NCBI GenBank assembly: GCA_030432595.1
Contig: JAUIGU010000031.1
Span: 1 to 46,911, forward strand
Reading direction: 5' to 3'
DNA: 46,911 nt
Source: Phycisphaerae bacterium
GTDB lineage: Bacteria > Planctomycetota > Phycisphaerae > Phycisphaerales > Phycisphaeraceae
Shown here: piece after piece, positions 25,932 to 33,488 of the stretch
Layout of the letters: every line of letters starts with the position of its first letter
Position numbering within the stretch: the stretch's first letter is position 1
Notes under the pieces: generated by a model
Database searches by the model: none
What the model was told of the DNA's origin: nothing
What the model saw: the letters and a program-made list of their open reading frames with translations, nothing else
Program-made: the position numbers and the translations under genes

Positions 25932-26813
25932 GTGCTACGCGAGAACGACCTGCTCAAACTGTTCGCCCGGGCCAACGCGGCGTTGCCGGCGGGCGTGGCG
26001 ATCCCGCCGGGCGACGACATGGCGATGCTCAAGGTCGGCGGGGCGGACGTGCTGATCGCGGTGGACCCGCTGATCGAGGGGGTGCATTTCGACCGCGCGG
26101 CGGCCACGATCGAACAGATCGGCCGCAAGGCGATCACCCGCAACCTCTCGGACGTTGCGGCGATGGCGGCGCAGCCGGTGGGCGCGGTCGTGGCCGCGTC
26201 GCTGCCGCGCGGGATGTCGATGGACGACGCGGCCGCGCTTTACGAAGCGCTGCGCGGAACGTGCGCGCGTTACGCCTGCCCGCTGATCGGCGGGGACACG
26301 TCGATCTGGGATGGGCCGCTGACGCTGACCACGACCGTGCTCGCCGAGCCCGCGGGCGTCGAACCGGTGCGGCGCGGCACGTCGAAGGCGGGTGATGTGC
26401 TATACGTCACGGGGCAACTCGGCCACAGCCTGGCCGGGCACCACCTCGATTTTGAACCGCGACTTAACATCGCCCGCGCACTGGCCGGCGATGTTGTAAC
26501 CCGACCGTCCGCGATGATGGACCTGTCGGACGGGTTGGCGATGGACCTGCCGCGGCTTTGCGAACACGCTCAAGTTAACGTCGATGCCTTGCCGGTCCGC
26601 CCGGGCACGCCCGACCCAGCGTGGAAGCACGCGGTTGGCGACGGTGAAGATTACGAACTGCTTTTCGCGTCGTCGGGCGACATCCCCGAAGCGATCGATG
26701 ACGTCGCGATCACGCGTGTCGGCGAAGTCACAGCCGGGGGCGGCGTCCGTTTCGTGAACAACCAGGGCGACGTGCTCGACGCGGCGGGCCTGGGCTGGGA
26801 GCACGCCGGCTGA
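25932..26813 (+). CDS. thiL: Thiamine-monophosphate kinase
   Basis: The 293-residue protein phosphorylates thiamine monophosphate to the diphosphate cofactor. It starts with GTG at 25932. Family motifs are ENDLLKLFARA, the metal/phosphate motif IPPGDDMAML (about residues 24-33), AVDPLIEGVHF, RKAITRNLSDVAAMAAQPVG, IGGDTSIWDG, and DLSDGLAMDLPRLCEHA, followed by GDGEDYELLF. Length is slightly below E. coli ThiL (325). The stop shares one base with the start of tsaE (TGATG), so translation is coupled to the downstream genes. Confidence 0.93.
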   Translation: MLRENDLLKLFARANAALPAGVAIPPGDDMAMLKVGGADVLIAVDPLIEGVHFDRAAATIEQIGRKAITRNLSDVAAMAAQPVGAVVAASLPRGMSMDDAAALYEALRGTCARYACPLIGGDTSIWDGPLTLTTTVLAEPAGVEPVRRGTSKAGDVLYVTGQLGHSLAGHHLDFEPRLNIARALAGDVVTRPSAMMDLSDGLAMDLPRLCEHAQVNVDALPVRPGTPDPAWKHAVGDGEDYELLFASSGDIPEAIDDVAITRVGEVTAGGGVRFVNNQGDVLDAAGLGWEHAG

Positions 26814-27313
26814 TGCGGATCGTGAGCGAACGACTTGCGGATACGGTGTCGCTGGGTCGCGCGGTCGGTTTGTGTGCCCGGCCGAGCGATGTGATTGCGC
26901 TTGACGGCGAACTGGGCGCGGGCAAAACGCAGTTCGTGCGCGGCCTGGCCGAGGGCATGGGGCTGGACCCGCGGCAGGTGAGCAGCCCGACGTTCGTGTT
27001 CGTGCAGGAGTACGTCCCTGACGAAACGCACGGAACAGCCAATGCGGAAACCACGGACACACCGGTGCTGGTCCACATCGACGCGTACCGGCTGGACAGT
27101 GCCGAACAACTCGACTCGATCGGCTGGAGCGAGGAGTTGCGGGCCGGGGCGGTGCTGGCGGTGGAGTGGGCCGAGCGGATCCGGGGCGCGTTGGACGGCG
27201 ACGTGTTGACGGTGGCCATCGAGCACCTCGGCGGCGATTGCCGCGCGCTCACGCTGACGCCGACGGGGACGTGGGGGTCTAGGATGTCCGCGATCGAGGA
27301 ACGTCTGACATGA
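26813..27313 (+). CDS. tsaE: tRNA threonylcarbamoyladenosine biosynthesis ATPase TsaE
   Basis: The 166-residue P-loop ATPase works with TsaB and TsaD to make the t6A modification at position 37 of ANN-decoding tRNAs. It shows the Walker A motif GELGAGKTQFVRGLAEGMG (about residues 32-50), the SSPTFVFVQEY strand, and HIDAYRLDSAEQLDSIGW followed by AVEWAERI, all standard TsaE features. A hydrophilic insert of about 17 residues (DETHGTANAETTDTP) sits between the SPTF and the HIDAYR strands. The start overlaps the thiL stop and the stop overlaps the yacG start by 4 nt, so the three form one coupled unit. Confidence 0.94.
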   Translation: MRIVSERLADTVSLGRAVGLCARPSDVIALDGELGAGKTQFVRGLAEGMGLDPRQVSSPTFVFVQEYVPDETHGTANAETTDTPVLVHIDAYRLDSAEQLDSIGWSEELRAGAVLAVEWAERIRGALDGDVLTVAIEHLGGDCRALTLTPTGTWGSRMSAIEERLT

Positions 27314-27513
27314 ATGAACGGAACAACACCCAGAACGCGAAGCGAGCCCCGACGCGCTGTCCCGTGTGCCGTGGCGCGGTCGCGGCGGGCGCGGAATCAT
27401 TCCCGTTCTGCTCGGACCGCTGCCGGAAGGTCGATCTGGGCCGGTGGCTCGACGAGGGCTACCGGATCAGCCGGCCGATCGAGCAGCGGGACTTGGAAGA
27501 AGGCGTGGATTAA
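27310..27513 (+). CDS. yacG: DNA gyrase inhibitor YacG
   Basis: The 67-residue zinc protein has the YacG four-cysteine pattern: CPVC (residues 17-20) and CSDRC (34-38), with PFCSDRCRKVDLGRWLDEGY matching the family core. YacG binds GyrB and inhibits gyrase. The first 14 residues (MNERNNTQNAKRAP) are a charged extension. It overlaps tsaE by 4 nt (ATGA) and is the last gene of this coupled unit; an inverted repeat follows. Confidence 0.93.
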   Translation: MNERNNTQNAKRAPTRCPVCRGAVAAGAESFPFCSDRCRKVDLGRWLDEGYRISRPIEQRDLEEGVD

Positions 27514-27524
27514 AGCGGTCGTTG

Positions 27525-27595
27525 ACCGGTCGCTGACGCTTCCGGCTCTGTGTGCAGCATTGACCGATTCAGCGCCGGGAGCGTGAGCGACCGGT
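27525..27595. repeat. Inverted repeat with 22-nt arms between yacG and hemW
   Basis: The left arm ACCGGTCGCTGACGCTTCCGGC (first 20 bases at 27525-27544, ending 27546) is complementary to the right arm at 27574-27595 with two mismatches. The 27-nt spacer is TCTGTG-rich. Similar ACCGGTCGCTCACGCTCCCGG arms are familiar to me as a scattered repeat in planctomycete genomes. The long hairpin lies between two convergent genes and could act as a transcription end, or it may be a REP-like element. Confidence 0.7.
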
Positions 27596-27622
27596 TGCTT
27601 TCGCTTGGTGAAGCGCGGACGC

Positions 27623-28924
27623 TCAAAGCAATCGCGCGAGGATCGTGTCCGCGACGAACCGGCCTTGCCGCGTGAGGCGGAGATGCGATTCGGTTTTCTC
27701 GAGCAGGCCCAGTGCGATGACTTCCTCGAGGTAAGCATTCCGGGCGTCGCCGGGTTCGAGTGCCGCGTCGATCCATGCGCGCTCGACGCCGGCGCTCGTG
27801 CGCAGGCCGAGCATGAGTTGTTCGCCGAAGCGCAGAGGTGGTGGCAGCGTTTCTTCATCCACGCGCGGCGGGTTCGGCGAGCCCGACACATAACGCGGGA
27901 GGTTGGGGGCGTTGCGCCAACGCTGCCCGTCGCGGTGGCTCGCGGCGGCGGGTCCGAGCCCGAGCCAGTTGTGGTTCTGCCAGTAGCCCAGGTTGTGCCG
28001 GCAACGCAGGTCGCGGGTGGGATCGCGGCGCGCCCAGTTCGACAGTTCGTACTGTTCGTAGCCGGCGGCGTCGAGGCGGGTCATGACGTGGTCGTACATC
28101 GCGCGTTCCGTGTCTTCGTCGACGCGCTGAACCTGGCCGACGCGCAGGCGGGCGGTCAGGGCGGTCTGCGGCTCGTAGGTCAGGCCGTAGATCGAGAGGT
28201 GTTCGGGCTGTAGTTCGAGCAGGCGTTCGAGGTCGCGGTTGAGCATGTCGAGGGTTTGGCCGGGGATCGCGAAGATCAGGTCCAGCGAGACGTTGTCGAG
28301 GCCCGCGTTGCGGCAGAGCTCGACGGCGCGGGGCACATTGTCCGGGTCGTGCCAGCGTTCCAGGGCTTTAAGTGAACCGCGGTCGAAGCTCTGGGCGCCG
28401 ATGGAGACTCGGTTGACGCCGCCGTCCACGAGCATGTCCATCAACGCCGGCGTCACGGTTTCGGGGTTGGCTTCGACGGTGAATTCGTCCACGTGTTGCA
28501 GCACGCGATGGCCGTGTAGATCGTGCAGCAGCGTTTTCCAGCACGAGGGTTTGAGGAACGTGGGCGTGCCCCCGCCGGCGAAGACCGTGGCCGGCGCGAG
28601 CGGTTCACCCTGATCCTGCAACGACACGACCCAACGCCGCAGTTCCGCGCACAGGGCCGCGGTGAATGCATCTTGAATGTCGGGTGCGTTTTCGGCGTTC
28701 CCGTTGGTTCGCGCCGGTTCCTTGGCGGGCACGACGCTGTAGAAATCGCAGTAGTGGCACTTGTGGAAGCAGAAGGGCAGGTGGAGATAGAGCCCTTGAA
28801 ACCCGCCGGGGGCGGACCGGGCTTGGGGATTCTGGGCTTCGGGGTTCGGGGCGTTCCCGGTATCTTGCTTAGGGTCCGTGGGTCCGATATGCTCGGGTGT
28901 TGTTCTGTTGATCGGGAGGTTCAT
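27623..28924 (-). CDS. hemW: Radical SAM protein HemW (heme chaperone, coproporphyrinogen oxidase-like)
   Basis: The 433-residue protein has the radical-SAM cluster motif with HemW spacing, HLPFCFHKCHYCDF (Cys52, Cys56, Cys59). It is followed by FAGGGTPTFL, EANPETVTPALMDML, VNRVSIGAQSFDRGSL, LDLIFAIPGQTLDM, YGLTYEPQTAL and a C-terminal HemN-like winged domain. HemW binds heme and inserts it into respiratory proteins; it is not the HemN enzyme. The N-terminus before the Cys motif is about 50 residues, unusually long, and rich in Pro, Asn and Gln (NAPNPEAQNPQARSAPGG), so either the extension is lineage-specific or the true start lies further in at a non-ATG codon. The ATG at 28924 overlaps the divergent FHA start by 2 nt. 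Confidence 0.9.
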   Translation of the reverse strand: MNLPINRTTPEHIGPTDPKQDTGNAPNPEAQNPQARSAPGGFQGLYLHLPFCFHKCHYCDFYSVVPAKEPARTNGNAENAPDIQDAFTAALCAELRRWVVSLQDQGEPLAPATVFAGGGTPTFLKPSCWKTLLHDLHGHRVLQHVDEFTVEANPETVTPALMDMLVDGGVNRVSIGAQSFDRGSLKALERWHDPDNVPRAVELCRNAGLDNVSLDLIFAIPGQTLDMLNRDLERLLELQPEHLSIYGLTYEPQTALTARLRVGQVQRVDEDTERAMYDHVMTRLDAAGYEQYELSNWARRDPTRDLRCRHNLGYWQNHNWLGLGPAAASHRDGQRWRNAPNLPRYVSGSPNPPRVDEETLPPPLRFGEQLMLGLRTSAGVERAWIDAALEPGDARNAYLEEVIALGLLEKTESHLRLTRQGRFVADTILARLL

Positions 28925-29507
28925 GAACGCAGCCTTGGTCATGTTCAAAGCCGACGGCACCCGGCGCGAGTTCGCGCTGCGGGCCGGGGCTACGGTGCTG
29001 GGCCGCAAGAACACCTGCGACCTGCGCATCCCGCTGACCAGCGTATCCCGTCAGCACTGCGAAATCCGTGTGGAAGACGGGGCGGTGCTGTTGCGGGACT
29101 TGGGGTCCAGCAACGGCACTTACCACAACGGCTCACGGGTGCAGGAGGCCGAGCTTGCCGCCGGCGACGAGGTGGTGGTCGGCCCGGTGAACTTCCGCCT
29201 CACGGTGGACGGCCAGCCGGAAGACCTTGGTTCCAGCCGGACCAACGTGGGGCTCGCTGCGATCCCCGCCGCCGCGCCCGCGGACGACAACAGCCCGACG
29301 GTGGACCTCGCCGCGGGTATCGACCCCGCGCCGCCTTCGGACAGCTCGGCCGATCCCACCGACGACGAAGACGACGACCTCGCCGAAGCGATGGCGATGA
29401 TGGACGTGGACGACCCGGAGGGCAGCAGCGCGTTCAGCCTGGATTTCGGAGACGACTCGGGCCTGGACGTCGAAGTGCTCGACGCGGAAGATGACGACGA
29501 CCTCTGA
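28923..29507 (+). CDS. FHA-domain protein with acidic C-terminal tail
   Basis: The 194-residue protein has an N-terminal FHA domain (residues 1-100) with the expected phosphothreonine-binding residues: GRKNTCDLRIP, SVSRQHCEIR and LGSSNGTYHNG. The rest is disordered and very acidic, ending in EVLDAEDDDDL. No transmembrane segment is present. FHA domains bind phosphothreonine in kinase signalling partners, which are not visible here. GGGAGG stands 3 nt before the ATG at 28923, a tight spacing; an ATG at 28941 is a weaker alternative. It is divergent from hemW with the two start codons overlapping, so the promoters must lie inside each other's coding region. Confidence 0.88.
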   Translation: MNAALVMFKADGTRREFALRAGATVLGRKNTCDLRIPLTSVSRQHCEIRVEDGAVLLRDLGSSNGTYHNGSRVQEAELAAGDEVVVGPVNFRLTVDGQPEDLGSSRTNVGLAAIPAAAPADDNSPTVDLAAGIDPAPPSDSSADPTDDEDDDLAEAMAMMDVDDPEGSSAFSLDFGDDSGLDVEVLDAEDDDDL

Positions 29508-29551
29508 GCGCTGGCTTCAGGGCGACTAGAGGCGTCTCGATTGATAACGGT

Positions 29552-29737
29552 TCACGCCGCTTTGGGGTCTTTATCGGCCCCGTCGGCCTTGTTCTCCGCC
29601 GGCTGCTTGCCGCCGGGCACCGCGATCCGCATCCCGCAATTGCGGCAACGGACGGTCTTGCCCCGGGCGATCTGCGGGACCGACAGGATTGTGCGGCACT
29701 TGAGGTTCGGGCAGATCAGGCGGACGGAACTGGACAT
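29552..29737 (-). CDS. Small zinc-ribbon protein
   Basis: The 61-residue protein carries two CxxxxC/CxxC-type pairs, RLICPNLKCRTIL and RGKTVRCRNCGMRIAVPG, forming a small zinc ribbon (residues 7-42). A Lys/Ala/Asp-rich disordered tail follows. Small ribbons of this kind, with CPNLKCR...RGK.VRC..CG, are common in Planctomycetes and their role is unknown; nucleic acid or protein binding is possible. It converges with the FHA gene (44-nt gap) and is divergent from the SLC13 permease. Confidence 0.75.
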   Translation of the reverse strand: MSSSVRLICPNLKCRTILSVPQIARGKTVRCRNCGMRIAVPGGKQPAENKADGADKDPKAA

Positions 29738-29853
29738 GGGCGTGGCTTTCTCCGGCGGCGGCTATGGGGGTGTATCGAACCGGTCAAGGCGCGGCTTGAA
29801 CGCGGACGATGATCCAGCCGTAGTTGTCGGAATTCCGCCCGGAGCGACGTGCC

Positions 29854-31650
29854 ATGTTTGACAGTTGGGAACCCTGGGTGGTGTTGGGGGTCTTGCTGGC
29901 GGTGCTGGTGGGGCTGTTGCGTGGTTTCGCGGGGCCGGAGGTGTTGCTTTTGGGGGCGGTGACGCTGTTGATGGGGTTGAGTGTCCTGAGTGACCGGTTA
30001 CCGGACCCTGGGAAGATGATCGCAGGGTTCGGGTCGGAGGGGATCGTGACGGTGGCGGCGCTGTTCATCGTGGCGGCGGGGCTGACGCAGACGGGGGCGA
30101 CGCAGCGTATGACCGAGCCGCTCTTGGGCCGTCCGAAGTCGTACGGCGGTGCGCTGTCGCGGCTGACGCTGCCGGTGGCGGGCTTGTCGGCGTTCCTGAA
30201 CAACACGCCGGTGGTGGCGATGCTGCTGCCGGTGGTCAAGGACTGGTCGGCCCGGAGCGGGATCGCGCCCTCGAAGCTGTTCATCCCGCTGAGCTACGCG
30301 GCGGTGCTGGGGGGGACGTGCACGCTGATCGGCACATCGACGAACCTGATCGTCGCGGACCTTTTGCACGACACGCCGGACGCGCCGCGGCTGGGCATCT
30401 TCAGCATCGGCGCGGTCGGGTTGCCGTGCCTGCTCGTGGGGTTGGTCTATATGTTCACGGTCGGGCGTTGGTTGCTCCCGGACCGGCGGAGCGTGCTGAC
30501 CGACGGGCAGGACGTGCGTCAGTACAGCGTCGAGATGCAGGTCACCGAGGGCAGCCCGCTGGCGGGCAAGACCATCGAACAGGCGGGGCTGCGCAGCCTT
30601 GCGGGGCTGTACCTGCTCGAGATCGAGCGTGAGGGCGAGTTGTTCCCGGCGGTGGGGCCTGAGCATGTTCTGCACGAGCGTGACCGGCTGGTGTTCGTGG
30701 GTGTGGTGGATTCGGTGGTCGAGTTGCGCAGCGTGCGCGGGTTGGCGCCGGTGACGGACCAGGTGTTCAAGCTCGAGGGCTCAACGACCCGGCGGGCGAT
30801 GGTGGAGGCGGTCGTGGCGCCGGCGTGCCCGCTGGTAGGGCGGAGCATCCGCGAGGGGCGGTTCCGCACGGTCTACAACGCGGCCGTGATCGCCGTGGCC
30901 CGCGACGGCCAGCGCCTCAAACAGAAGATTGGTGACATCGTGCTCCGCGCGGGCGACACGCTGCTGCTCGAGACCCAGCCCGGCTTCGCCGAGCGGCAAC
31001 GCAACCGCCGGGACTTCTTTCTGGTCAGCGCGGTGCAGGGCGCGGCCCCCAAGCGCCACGGCAAGGCGCCGGTGGCGCTGGCGGTGCTGGCGGGCATGGT
31101 GGCGGTTGTCGCGCTGGGTTGGGTGAGCATGCTCGTCGCGGCGCTGTGGGCTGCGGGGTGCATGTGGTTGTTCAAGTGCGTCACCGGCAACGAGGCGCGG
31201 CGCTCGCTCGACGGGCAGGTGTTGCTGGTCATCGGCGCCGCAATCGGGCTCGGGCAGGCCGTCCTCGACTCGGGACTGGCGCACGGCGTGGCGACGGGGA
31301 TCCTCGGCGCCGTCGGCGACCACCCGCTGATCGCGCTCGCGGCGGTGTACCTCCTCACCAACGTCTTCACCGAAATGGTGACCAACAACGCCGCGGCCGT
31401 GCTCATGTTCCCCATTGCCCAGACCACGGCCCAGTCCCTCGGCGACGGCGTGAGCGCCACCCCCTTTGCCGTCGCCGTGATGATCGCCGCCTCGGCCAGC
31501 TTCTCGACCCCGATCGGCTACCAGACCAACCTCATGGTGTATGGCCCCGGCGGCTACCGGTTCACGGACTACCTCAAGGTCGGGCTGCCGCTGAACGTGA
31601 TCATCTTTGCGGTCACGCTGACCGTGACGCCGTGGGTGTTCCCGTTCTGA
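29854..31650 (+). CDS. SLC13-family anion permease with two RCK_C domains
   Basis: The 598-residue protein has two membrane halves around a cytoplasmic pair of RCK_C (TrkA-C) domains, the layout of SAC1/SdcS-like transporters. The first half (about 1-195) holds SAFLNNTPVVAMLLPVV and LGGTCTLIGTSTNLIVADLL. RCK_C domains are at about 220-300 (SVEMQVTEGSPLAGKTI) and 315-385 (AVVAPACPLVGRSIREG). The second half holds NVFTEMVTNNAAAVLMFPIA and FSTPIGYQTNLMVYGPGGY. Both sodium/substrate hairpin motifs (NNTP and TNN, GTSTN and YQTN) are present. Substrates in the family include sulfate and dicarboxylates; none can be assigned. GGAG lies 9 nt before the ATG at 29854; an in-frame TTG at 29824 is less likely. 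Confidence 0.9.
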   Translation: MFDSWEPWVVLGVLLAVLVGLLRGFAGPEVLLLGAVTLLMGLSVLSDRLPDPGKMIAGFGSEGIVTVAALFIVAAGLTQTGATQRMTEPLLGRPKSYGGALSRLTLPVAGLSAFLNNTPVVAMLLPVVKDWSARSGIAPSKLFIPLSYAAVLGGTCTLIGTSTNLIVADLLHDTPDAPRLGIFSIGAVGLPCLLVGLVYMFTVGRWLLPDRRSVLTDGQDVRQYSVEMQVTEGSPLAGKTIEQAGLRSLAGLYLLEIEREGELFPAVGPEHVLHERDRLVFVGVVDSVVELRSVRGLAPVTDQVFKLEGSTTRRAMVEAVVAPACPLVGRSIREGRFRTVYNAAVIAVARDGQRLKQKIGDIVLRAGDTLLLETQPGFAERQRNRRDFFLVSAVQGAAPKRHGKAPVALAVLAGMVAVVALGWVSMLVAALWAAGCMWLFKCVTGNEARRSLDGQVLLVIGAAIGLGQAVLDSGLAHGVATGILGAVGDHPLIALAAVYLLTNVFTEMVTNNAAAVLMFPIAQTTAQSLGDGVSATPFAVAVMIAASASFSTPIGYQTNLMVYGPGGYRFTDYLKVGLPLNVIIFAVTLTVTPWVFPF

Positions 31651-31681
31651 TCCGTGTGCCGGGGGATTGATGTCGCGTCGG

Positions 31682-32152
31682 TCAGCGCGGGAGTTCCGGG
31701 TCGAAGTCGGCGGCCGGCGGCGTGGGTGGAAAGACACGCGCCGGCGCGATGGAACCGGTGTCATCTTCCGGCGGAGCGGCCGGTTCGCGCAGCGCGGTAT
31801 CGACCCGGACCTTCACCCTACGCAGCGCTTTGCCCCGGCACGCCTCGGCCAGCTTCACGGCCAGGCCGTCGCGGATCAACGCGTCCAGCCGGTAGTGCGT
31901 CGCGGACGAGTCCACCGCGACGGTCAACACGCCGCGCTGCAGCGATTCGAGCCGGCACCGCGCGTGCAGGTCGGCGGGCACGAGCTGGGCCCACGCCTCG
32001 CACAGCCCTTCGAGCTGTTTGAACGGCCGCGCGACTTCGTGCTTGAACTGCTCGGCCAGGAAGCCCAACGACCGGTCGGCGGCGCCGAAGTTCCGCCGCT
32101 GCCGGAGCCGGGCGAGGCGGGCGTTCTGGAGTTCGACGTCGTGCGTCGCCAT
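31682..32152 (-). CDS. DciA-like protein (DUF721)
   Basis: The 156-residue protein matches the DUF721 family: LGFLAEQFKHEVARPFKQLE, CEAWAQLVPADLHARCRLES, then RGVLTVAVDSSATHYRLDAL. It ends in a Pro-rich disordered tail (PPEDDTGSIAPARVFPPTPP). DciA interacts with the replicative helicase DnaB and helps load it in bacteria without DnaC. It is divergent from aroK with a 48-nt gap, and converges with the SLC13 gene. Confidence 0.8.
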   Translation of the reverse strand: MATHDVELQNARLARLRQRRNFGAADRSLGFLAEQFKHEVARPFKQLEGLCEAWAQLVPADLHARCRLESLQRGVLTVAVDSSATHYRLDALIRDGLAVKLAEACRGKALRRVKVRVDTALREPAAPPEDDTGSIAPARVFPPTPPAADFDPELPR

Positions 32153-32200
32153 GGGCAGATTCTAACGATGCGCCCACGCTGAACGCGGTACGATGCCCGC

Positions 32201-32743
32201 GTGAACCGGCGGAGCATCATTTTGTTGGGTTACCGCGGCAGCGGGAAGTCCACCGTCGGTCGTGCGCTGGCCGAACACCTCGGGCTCTCGTTTGTCGACA
32301 CGGACGGTCAGGTGATCGCGGCGTTCGGCGGGCGGTCGGTGACCGATATCTGGGCACAGCTCGGCGAGCCGGCTTTCCGAGAGGTCGAGGCCGAGGTGAT
32401 TGCAAACGTCGTCAAGGAGTCGGGCCGGGTCATCGCCCTGGGCGGCGGGTCTGTGAACCGCAGCGCCGCGGCCCGCGCGGCGGTGGCGTCGTGCAAGGCG
32501 TTGCGGGTATATCTCGAAGCGCCGGCCGAGGTACTGGCCGAACGCATCGCCAGCGACGCCAAGAACGCCGCCGAGCGCCCGAGCCTGACCGGCAAGGGCA
32601 GCGCCGCGGACGAGGTCGCCGAGGTGCTGCGTCACCGCGAGCGCGTCTATCGCTCCGTGGCCGACGTCGTGGTCGACGTGTCGAAGTCGGGCATCGAGCC
32701 GATCGTCGAAGCGATTGTGGAGCAGTACGAAGCGAATCCGTGA
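32201..32743 (+). CDS. aroK: Shikimate kinase
   Basis: The 180-residue P-loop kinase phosphorylates shikimate to shikimate 3-phosphate in aromatic amino acid synthesis. It has Walker A GYRGSGKSTVGRALAEHLG (residues 10-28), the shikimate-binding FVDTDGQVIAAFGGRSV, EPAFREVEAEVI, IALGGGSVNR and the lid RPSLTGKGSAADEVAEVL with its Arg. Start is GTG at 32201. No Shine-Dalgarno is obvious. Upstream is the divergent dciA gene. Confidence 0.93.
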   Translation: MNRRSIILLGYRGSGKSTVGRALAEHLGLSFVDTDGQVIAAFGGRSVTDIWAQLGEPAFREVEAEVIANVVKESGRVIALGGGSVNRSAAARAAVASCKALRVYLEAPAEVLAERIASDAKNAAERPSLTGKGSAADEVAEVLRHRERVYRSVADVVVDVSKSGIEPIVEAIVEQYEANP

Positions 32744-32783
32744 AATGCTTTAGCGGGTTGCCGGTCGCTTCAGACCATCGCCG

Positions 32784-33434
32784 TCACGGCATCGTGCCGA
32801 AGATCCGGTCGCCCGCGTCGCCCAGCCCCGGCAGGATGTAGCCCACGTCGTTCAGCTCCCGGTCCAGCGCCGCCAGCACCACCGGCACGTCCGGGTGCGC
32901 GTCGCGCAGCTTCGCCAAACCCTCGGGCGCCGCGATCACCCCCACGAACGTCAGGTCGTCACACCCGCGCGACTTGAGCAGGTCCAGACACGCCACCGCG
33001 CTGCCCCCGGTCGCCAGCATCGGGTCGCACACCAGCACCGGCCCGTCCGCGATCGACGGCGGCAGCTTGTCGTAATAACTCACGGGCTTGAGCGCATCCT
33101 CGTCCCGGAACATGCCCACGTGCCCCATCTGCGCCTCGGGGATGATCCGCAGCATCCCCGCGGTCAACCCGGCACCGGCGCGGAGGATGCAGACCAGCGT
33201 GACCCGTTCTGCGAAGCGATTCGCCTGGGTTTTCTCCAGAGGCGTGACAACTTCGACCTCGGTCGTGGGCGTGGAGCGCAACGCCTCGTAGGCCAACAGC
33301 TCGCCGAGCTGTTCCATCACTTCCCGGAAGCGTGGCACGGACGTCGCCGCCGACCGCAGCTCGCCGACCATGTGGGCGACCATCGGGTGATCGACCACGC
33401 GCACGTTCGGGTCGGGCGTTTCCGGTTGCGTCAT
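32784..33434 (-). CDS. upp: Uracil phosphoribosyltransferase
   Basis: The 216-residue enzyme salvages uracil with PRPP to UMP. The PRPP-binding loop LVCDPMLATGGSAVACLDLL (about residues 129-148), RAGAGLTAGMLRIIPEAQMG and the uracil-binding C-terminus NDVGYILPGLGDAGDRIFG are all present. AAGGAG lies 7 nt before the ATG at 33434, which fixes the start. It follows the large membrane protein gene on the same strand with a 54-nt gap and converges with aroK. Confidence 0.97.
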   Translation of the reverse strand: MTQPETPDPNVRVVDHPMVAHMVGELRSAATSVPRFREVMEQLGELLAYEALRSTPTTEVEVVTPLEKTQANRFAERVTLVCILRAGAGLTAGMLRIIPEAQMGHVGMFRDEDALKPVSYYDKLPPSIADGPVLVCDPMLATGGSAVACLDLLKSRGCDDLTFVGVIAAPEGLAKLRDAHPDVPVVLAALDRELNDVGYILPGLGDAGDRIFGTMP

Positions 33435-33488
33435 GCCGGGTCTCCTTGAAAGTGTGCCGGGAAGCATACCGAACGACACCGAAGATGT

